Source: Vibrio tasmaniensis 1F-187
GTDB taxonomy: Bacteria > Pseudomonadota > Gammaproteobacteria > Enterobacterales > Vibrionaceae
Length of the DNA: 11,443 nt
Assembly: GCF_000272405.2 (NCBI RefSeq)
Contig: NZ_AJZM02000049.1
Coordinates: forward strand, 1 to 11,443
Reading direction: 5' to 3'
Made by a program: the position numbers and the translations under genes. The notes beneath the pieces are model-generated. The model was not told the DNA's origin, ran no database searches, and saw nothing but the letters and a program-made list of their open reading frames with translations. Shown here one piece after another: positions 8,065 through 11,443 of the stretch (position 1 is the stretch's first letter; every line of letters begins with the position of its first letter).

Positions 8065-8088
8065 TAATGAATGAACGTTCATTCATTA
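8065..8088. promoter_or_regulatory. 24-bp perfect palindrome, probable TetR-type operator
   Basis: TAATGAATGAAC (8065-8076) is followed directly by its exact reverse complement at 8077-8088. The centre TGAACGTTCA is typical of TetR-family operators. It overlaps four bases of the vexR -10 box (8085-8090) and the predicted start point near 8078, so a bound dimer would block RNA polymerase. It lies about 50 bases before the rep -10 candidate and may affect rep less or not at all. Confidence 0.85.
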
Positions 8089-8090
8089 TA
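8085..8090 (-). promoter_or_regulatory. -10 box of the vexRAB-like operon
   Basis: TATAAT on the minus strand is a perfect -10 hexamer and is preceded by a GC-containing spacer. The -35 is poor: TTGCAC at 8115-8110 matches 3 of 6 with a 19-base spacer. The untranslated leader to the ATG at 8031 would be about 47 bases. Confidence 0.65.
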
Positions 8091-8102
8091 GCCTAAGACC
8101 CA

Positions 8103-8133
8103 CACATATGTGCAACATAGTTTTTCATATGTG
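8103..8133. repeat. Paired CATATGTG direct repeats
   Basis: CATATGTG occurs at 8105-8112 and again at 8126-8133, 21 bases apart (two helical turns), in the vexR/rep divergent region. The first copy lies in the exact palindrome CACATATGTG (8103-8112). The second reads TCATATGTGA (8125-8134) and abuts the candidate rep -10 box. This could be a binding site for an unidentified regulator. Confidence 0.45.
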
Positions 8134-8140
8134 ATATAAA
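8112..8140 (+). promoter_or_regulatory. Candidate rep promoter
   Basis: GCAACA (8112-8117, 3 of 6) and TATAAA (8135-8140, 5 of 6) are spaced by 17 bases; the overlapping TAAAAT at 8137-8142 is another possible -10. A second candidate -10, TATTAT at 8183-8188, is followed by GC-rich sequence but lacks a -35. The call is tentative. Confidence 0.4.
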
Positions 8141-8233
8141 ATTCTTGCATAAGAGAGCGTAGCATTCGTGGTGTTGCAGCATTATTATAGGCGCGCAATT
8201 GAATTCGCTCCGATAGACCAAATTGAGAACCAA

Positions 8234-10252
8234 ATGAAACTGAACCCAAGACAAGATGAAGCCGTGAAATATGTTTCGGGCCCCTGTTTAGTATTAGCAG
8301 GCGCTGGATCTGGTAAAACACGTGTTATCACGAATAAGATTGCTTACTTGGTTCAAGAGTGTGGTTACAAGGCACGCAATATTGCAGCGGTAACTTTTAC
8401 CAATAAAGCGGCACGCGAGATGAAAGAACGTGTGGGGCAAACTCTGGGTAAAGGTGAATCAAAAGGCCTGATCGTTTCGACTTTTCATACCATGGGCTTA
8501 ACTATCATTCGTCGTGAATACAAAGCGCTGGGTCTGAAAGCGGGCTTCTCTCTATTTGATGACCAAGACCAGTTGGCGCTATTAAAAGAGCTAACAGAGA
8601 GACAGATCGATGGTGATAAGGATCTGCTGCGTGCTTTAATGAGCACCATTTCGAATTGGAAGAATGACATGCTGACGCCAGATCAGGCGAAAGCTCGAGC
8701 TCAAGGCGAACAAGAGCAGTTGTTTGCATTCTGTTTTGAGATGTACCAGAAACAGATGAAGGCATACAACGCGCTCGATTTTGATGATCTGATTGCGATG
8801 CCAGTATTACTTCTGAAAACCAATCAAGAAGTGCGCGAGCGCTGGCAGTCTCGTATTCGCTATTTACTTGTCGATGAGTATCAAGATACCAACACCAGCC
8901 AATATGAATTGGTGCGTCTGCTTGTGGGAGAGCGTGGTCGTTTGACGGTCGTAGGTGACGATGACCAATCTATTTACTCATGGCGTGGTGCAAAACCGCA
9001 AAACTTGGTGCTGTTAGGTGAGGATTACCCGAACTTACGCTTGATCAAACTAGAGCAGAACTACCGCTCAACGAGTCGAATTTTGCGTGCAGCGAATATC
9101 TTGATCACTAATAACCCACACGTTTATGAAAAGTCACTGTTCTCTGAGATCCCGGACGGTGAAAAGCTCAAGGTACTGAATGCTAAGAATGAAGAGCATG
9201 AAGCAGAGCGTATTACAGGTGAGATCATCGCTCACAAGTTTTTGAACCGCACTGAATATAAAGATTACGCAGTGCTGTACCGTGGTAACCACCAATCTCG
9301 CTTGATTGAAAAAGCGTTGATGCAGAACCGTGTGCCTTACAAAGTTTCTGGCGGTACGTCTTTCTTCGCTAGAGCTGAGATTAAAGACATCATGGCTTAC
9401 CTCCGCGTGTTGGTGAACCCTGATGATGACAACGCGTTTCTACGTATTGTAAACACACCACGTCGTGAGATAGGCCCGGTGACGCTTGAGAAGTTAGGCA
9501 GCTACGCCAACATGCGTGGCAAGAGCTTGTTTGAAGCGAGCTTTGAGATGGGTTTAGAGCAAACTTTGACTGGTCGTGGTTTAGAAAACCTGCGCCGTTT
9601 CAGCGATTGGATTGTTCGTATTTCTGATAATGCTGAACGTGGCAATACCGTTGAGGCTGTTCGCTCTTTGGTTCGTGATATTAACTATGAAGATTGGTTG
9701 TACGAAACCTCGGCAAGCCCGAAGGCTGCAGAGATGAGAATGAAGAACGTTTCTGATCTTTATAGTTGGATCGTTGCTGACCTTGAGGGTGACAACTACG
9801 ACAAAGAAGAGAAGACCCTACGAGAAGTGGTTCAACGTTTAACGCTACGTGACATGATGGAGCGTGGTGAAGATGATGACGATGCAGACCAAGTTCAATT
9901 AATGACATTGCACGCATCGAAAGGCCTAGAGTTTCCGTATGTGTTCCTGATGGGAGCCGAAGAGGGTATCTTGCCACACCAAACCAGTGTCGATGAAGGT
10001 AACGTAGAAGAAGAACGTCGTCTTATGTATGTAGGGATTACTCGCGCGCAGAAAGAGCTGACCTTCACTAAATGTCGTGAACGTCGTCAGTATGGCGAAT
10101 TGATAAAGCCAACACAAAGCCGATTCCTCGATGAACTGCCGCATGAAGATGTGGAGTGGGAAAGTGTTAAGAAACCACAATCCGCTGAAGAAAGAATGGA
10201 AAAAGGACAGGCACACATTGCTAACATTCGAGCGATGTTCAACAAGAAGTAA
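8234..10252 (+). CDS. rep: ATP-dependent DNA helicase Rep (SF1A)
   Basis: A 672-residue 3'-to-5' helicase that accompanies the replisome and removes protein roadblocks such as transcribing RNA polymerase. All SF1A motifs are present in order: the Q-motif region NPRQ (4-7), Walker A AGAGSGKT (22-29), TFTNKAA (54-60), Walker B DEYQD (214-218), [13 protein letters not shown] (241-253), EQNYRS (274-279), [13 protein letters not shown] (559-571) and [10 protein letters not shown] (600-609). Identity to E. coli Rep is high throughout, including [14 protein letters not shown] and the tail [19 protein letters not shown], the C-terminal region by which E. coli Rep contacts DnaB; this, not UvrD or PcrA, is the best match. 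The frame is open to 8168, but the ATG at 8234 gives MKLNPRQ, equal to the E. coli start MRLNPGQ. Its ribosome binding site is weak (GAGAA, 8225-8229), which suits a modestly expressed helicase. Confidence 0.97.
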   Translation: MKLNPRQDEAVKYVSGPCLVLAGAGSGKTRVITNKIAYLVQECGYKARNIAAVTFTNKAAREMKERVGQTLGKGESKGLIVSTFHTMGLTIIRREYKALGLKAGFSLFDDQDQLALLKELTERQIDGDKDLLRALMSTISNWKNDMLTPDQAKARAQGEQEQLFAFCFEMYQKQMKAYNALDFDDLIAMPVLLLKTNQEVRERWQSRIRYLLVDEYQDTNTSQYELVRLLVGERGRLTVVGDDDQSIYSWRGAKPQNLVLLGEDYPNLRLIKLEQNYRSTSRILRAANILITNNPHVYEKSLFSEIPDGEKLKVLNAKNEEHEAERITGEIIAHKFLNRTEYKDYAVLYRGNHQSRLIEKALMQNRVPYKVSGGTSFFARAEIKDIMAYLRVLVNPDDDNAFLRIVNTPRREIGPVTLEKLGSYANMRGKSLFEASFEMGLEQTLTGRGLENLRRFSDWIVRISDNAERGNTVEAVRSLVRDINYEDWLYETSASPKAAEMRMKNVSDLYSWIVADLEGDNYDKEEKTLREVVQRLTLRDMMERGEDDDDADQVQLMTLHASKGLEFPYVFLMGAEEGILPHQTSVDEGNVEEERRLMYVGITRAQKELTFTKCRERRQYGELIKPTQSRFLDELPHEDVEWESVKKPQSAEERMEKGQAHIANIRAMFNKK

Positions 10253-10286
10253 TTCCTTGCTTTCATCGCGTTATATAAAAGCCAAT

Positions 10287-10316
10287 AAAAAAGGTGACCA
10301 TGAGGTCACCTTTTTT
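10287..10316 (+). terminator. Shared bidirectional terminator of rep and cytochrome c5
   Basis: AAAAAAGGTGACC (10287-10299) and GGTCACCTTTTTT (10304-10316) are exact complements around an ATGA loop: a 7-bp GC-rich stem extended by six A-T pairs. It starts 34 bases after the rep stop and ends 17 bases before the end of the convergent cytochrome gene, so it serves both strands. Confidence 0.95.
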
Positions 10317-10333
10317 GAATCTGGCATTTTTAA

Positions 10334-10747
10334 TTACAGACCAGCAATCATGTGCTCGATAGCATCTTTGATTTCATCATCTGAACAGTCCATACATGAA
10401 CCTTTCGCTGGCATAGCATTGAAGCCGTTGATTGCGTGGTCAGCTAGAATGTCGCGACCTTGGGCAATACGAGGACCCCAGTCACCAGCGTCACCTGTTT
10501 TAGGTGCGCCACTTACGCCAGATGCGTGACAAGCGATACAAAAGGTACCGTAAACTGCTGCGCCATCACGAGGGCCTGTTGGTTCTGCGGCTACTGGCTC
10601 GCTGCCGACTAGGTAAACTTGGCCAACTGGTTTGATGCGTTCAGCAATAGCATCTTGCTCTGCTTCGCTTAGGCCTGAAGCCATAGCGCCAGTTGAAAAG
10701 GTTAAAACTGCGATGACAACGCTTAAAATTCGACGAGACATATCCAT
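10334..10747 (-). CDS. Periplasmic cytochrome c5 (class I c-type, monohaem)
   Basis: A 137-residue precursor. A Sec signal peptide (MDMSRRILSVVIAVLTFSTG...) with predicted cleavage after AMA at residue 23 leaves a mature protein of about 114 residues. One haem-binding motif CIACH lies at 70-74, with Met112 of NAMPAKG as the likely second axial ligand, and the Cys118/Cys121 pair of SCMDCSDDE that forms the characteristic disulfide of the cytochrome c5 family. It would carry electrons in the periplasm, probably towards a terminal oxidase or another reductase; the partner is not shown here. The frame is open to 10834, but those 29 extra codons carry no signal sequence. AAGTGAG (10752-10758) is four bases before the ATG at 10747 and ten before the in-frame ATG at 10741; either may be used. 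It is transcribed alone. Confidence 0.93.
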   Translation of the reverse strand: MDMSRRILSVVIAVLTFSTGAMASGLSEAEQDAIAERIKPVGQVYLVGSEPVAAEPTGPRDGAAVYGTFCIACHASGVSGAPKTGDAGDWGPRIAQGRDILADHAINGFNAMPAKGSCMDCSDDEIKDAIEHMIAGL

Positions 10748-10769
10748 TAAACTCACTTTACATTCCCAA

Positions 10770-10787
10770 GGTAAGTACATGCTTACC
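10770..10787 (-). other. Dyad in the cytochrome c5 upstream region
   Basis: GGTAAG (10770-10775) and CTTACC (10782-10787) are exact complements around a six-base centre, 22 bases before the start codon. It could be a leader hairpin near the ribosome binding site or a regulator site; a TATAAA (10795-10790 on the minus strand) lies just upstream. Confidence 0.4.
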
Positions 10788-10861
10788 AATTTATAGTGTT
10801 GGAAGGGTGCTTTGGCTTTATCAGTAAAGAGCAACTGTTAAACCAATGTAAATAATGGGTG

Positions 10862-10867
10862 ATTATA
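10862..10867 (-). promoter_or_regulatory. Candidate -10 box of cytochrome c5
   Basis: A perfect TATAAT on the minus strand. The hexamer 17 bases upstream is TTTATT (10890-10885, 3 of 6), inside the loop of the inverted repeat at 10873-10901. The leader would be about 108 bases. TATAAA at 10795-10790 is a nearer alternative with a poor -35. Confidence 0.45.
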
Positions 10868-10872
10868 TCCCG

Positions 10873-10901
10873 ATAAGTTGTTGCAATAAACAACAACTTA
10901 T
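10873..10901. repeat. Perfect 11-bp inverted repeat upstream of cytochrome c5
   Basis: ATAAGTTGTTG (10873-10883) and CAACAACTTAT (10891-10901) are exact complements around CAATAAA. There is no U-tract on either side (AAGCTGCGG on the right, CGGGATATAATC on the minus strand), so it is not a usual terminator. It lies five bases from the TATAAT at 10862-10867, over the position of a -35 box, which fits an operator for the cytochrome gene. Confidence 0.6.
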
Positions 10902-10973
10902 AAGCTGCGGTGGGTTGTAGTACTCAAATAAGGGGTTTATCACATATTAACTGTCGAAAAAGAGACCAAACAG

Positions 10974-11023
10974 AAAAAAAAGTTAAAAAAGTACTAGACG
11001 GCATAAGGTGATATACGTATTAT
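10974..11023 (+). promoter_or_regulatory. Promoter of the tRNA operon with upstream A-tracts
   Basis: TAGACG (10995-11000, 4 of 6) and TATTAT (11018-11023, 5 of 6) are separated by exactly 17 bases. Two A-tracts (10974-10981 and 10985-10990) lie directly upstream of the -35, like the UP element of stable-RNA promoters. Transcription would start near 11030, about 15 bases before the first tRNA. Confidence 0.7.
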
Positions 11024-11044
11024 TCCACTCCGCCGACAGGGCAT

Positions 11045-11121
<77 letters not shown>

Positions 11122-11126
11122 TCCGG

Positions 11127-11146
11127 TCTCTTACTTAGGTAAGTGA
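11127..11146 (+). other. Hairpin in the Arg-His tRNA spacer
   Basis: CTTAC (11130-11134) and GTAAG (11139-11143) pair around TTAG, and TC/GA outside a U-U mismatch extends the helix. A processing signal in the tRNA precursor is possible but not shown. Confidence 0.4.
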
Positions 11147-11168
11147 GAATTGGCAAAAAGAAATAATG

Positions 11169-11244
11169 GTGGCTATAGCTCAGTTGGTAGAGCCCTGGAT
11201 TGTGATTCCGGTGGTCGCGAGTTCGAATCTCGTTAGCCACCCCA
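11169..11244 (+). tRNA. tRNA-His (anticodon GTG)
   Basis: The acceptor stem GTGGCTA/TAGCCAC is followed by C73 and encoded CCA. G at 11168 is the extra G-1 that bacterial tRNA-His carries, paired with C73, so the mature RNA should begin at 11168. The anticodon loop gives GTG. The T-loop is GTTCGAATC. It corresponds to E. coli hisR. Confidence 0.97.
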
Positions 11245-11252
11245 TTAATTTT

Positions 11253-11290
11253 GGTAACTTCATTGAAGTTCCCTGTTTGAGAAATCAAAC
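11253..11290 (+). other. Two hairpins in the His-Pro tRNA spacer
   Basis: AACTTC (11256-11261) pairs with GAAGTT (11265-11270), and outer GG/CC can extend it past a bulged T. GTTTGA (11275-11280) and TCAAAC (11285-11290) form a second perfect stem with a GAAA (GNRA) tetraloop. The 55-base spacer is thus mostly structured. Confidence 0.5.
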
Positions 11291-11299
11291 GAAACGTCT

Positions 11300-11376
<77 letters not shown>

Positions 11377-11384
11377 CTATTTCA

Positions 11385-11407
11385 ATAATCGCTTTTTAAG
11401 CGGTTAT
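11385..11407 (+). other. Hairpin in the Pro-His tRNA spacer
   Basis: ATAATCGCTT (11385-11394) pairs with AAGCGGTTAT (11398-11407), ten pairs with one T-G wobble and a TTT loop. It lacks a following U-tract and another tRNA follows, so it is probably a precursor-processing structure, not a terminator. Confidence 0.5.
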
Positions 11408-11421
11408 ATAAAAGATTAGTG

Positions 11422-11443
11422 GTGGCTATAGCTCAGTTGGTAG
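11422..11443 (+). tRNA. Second tRNA-His gene, truncated by the window end
   Basis: Bases 11421-11443 are identical to 11168-11190, that is G-1, the 5' acceptor strand GTGGCTA and most of the D-arm of the complete tRNA-His. The anticodon lies outside the window, so the identity rests on this exact 23-base match. Confidence 0.8.

Noticed and set aside
8126..8148. A CRP site beginning at TGTGA (8130-8134)
   Set aside because: The second half TCACA is missing at the required six-base spacing; only one half-site is present.
9681..10216. Two overlapping minus-strand open frames (98 and 96 codons) inside rep
   Set aside because: They are antisense to the most conserved helicase motifs, have no plausible ribosome binding site and share no features with known proteins.
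10131..10529. A 132-codon plus-strand open frame spanning the end of rep and the cytochrome gene
   Set aside because: It crosses a strong bidirectional terminator and overlaps two well-supported genes out of frame; its sequence resembles no family I know.

Overview
The window is a stretch of chromosome that looks like core genome of a Vibrio species (Gammaproteobacteria, Vibrionaceae). The basis is the close match, from memory, of IlvC, IlvY, Rep and UbiK to their enterobacterial counterparts, the fused C-terminal half of a class II ketol-acid reductoisomerase, the GC content below 50%, and a gene order (ilvY, ilvC, ubiK, RND pump, TetR regulator, rep, cytochrome c5) that I recall from Vibrio cholerae, where the pump cluster is vexRAB. 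The exact species cannot be read from this. I see no insertion sequence, integrase, CRISPR array, toxin-antitoxin pair or phage gene.

Layout. Bases 1-96 hold the end of an unidentified neighbour and a strong hairpin terminator for ilvY. ilvY (minus, 97-987) and ilvC (plus, 1134-2618) diverge from a 146-bp region that carries a LysR-type palindrome. ilvC ends at a strong bidirectional terminator (2716-2749) facing ubiK (minus, 2835-3086). Next comes a minus-strand operon read from 8031 down to 3206: a TetR-family repressor (vexR-like), a membrane-anchored periplasmic adaptor (vexA-like) and an RND proton/drug antiporter (vexB-like), closed by a UUCG-tetraloop terminator at 3157-3184. A perfect 24-bp palindrome (8065-8088) covers the -10 box of this operon. 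rep (plus, 8234-10252) diverges from it and converges on a cytochrome c5 gene (minus, 10334-10747) through a shared perfect hairpin terminator (10287-10316). The last 400 bases are a tRNA operon with a clear promoter: Arg(CCG), His(GTG), Pro(TGG), and a second His gene cut by the window end.

How the genes work together. IlvY with its acetohydroxy-acid inducer activates ilvC, the second step of Ile/Val synthesis. UbiK assists ubiquinone biosynthesis, and the cytochrome c5 is a periplasmic electron carrier. The TetR-adaptor-RND set is a self-regulated efflux module that must use an outer-membrane channel (TolC type) encoded elsewhere. Rep is the replication accessory helicase.

No previously undescribed multi-gene system is visible. 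The observations that merit a second look are regulatory: the 24-bp palindrome, paired CATATGTG repeats in the vexR/rep divergent region, an 11-bp inverted repeat beside a perfect TATAAT upstream of cytochrome c5, a leader hairpin on ilvC, and hairpins in every tRNA spacer. Several long reading frames have N-terminal extensions that should be discarded; the starts given here are the corrected ones.
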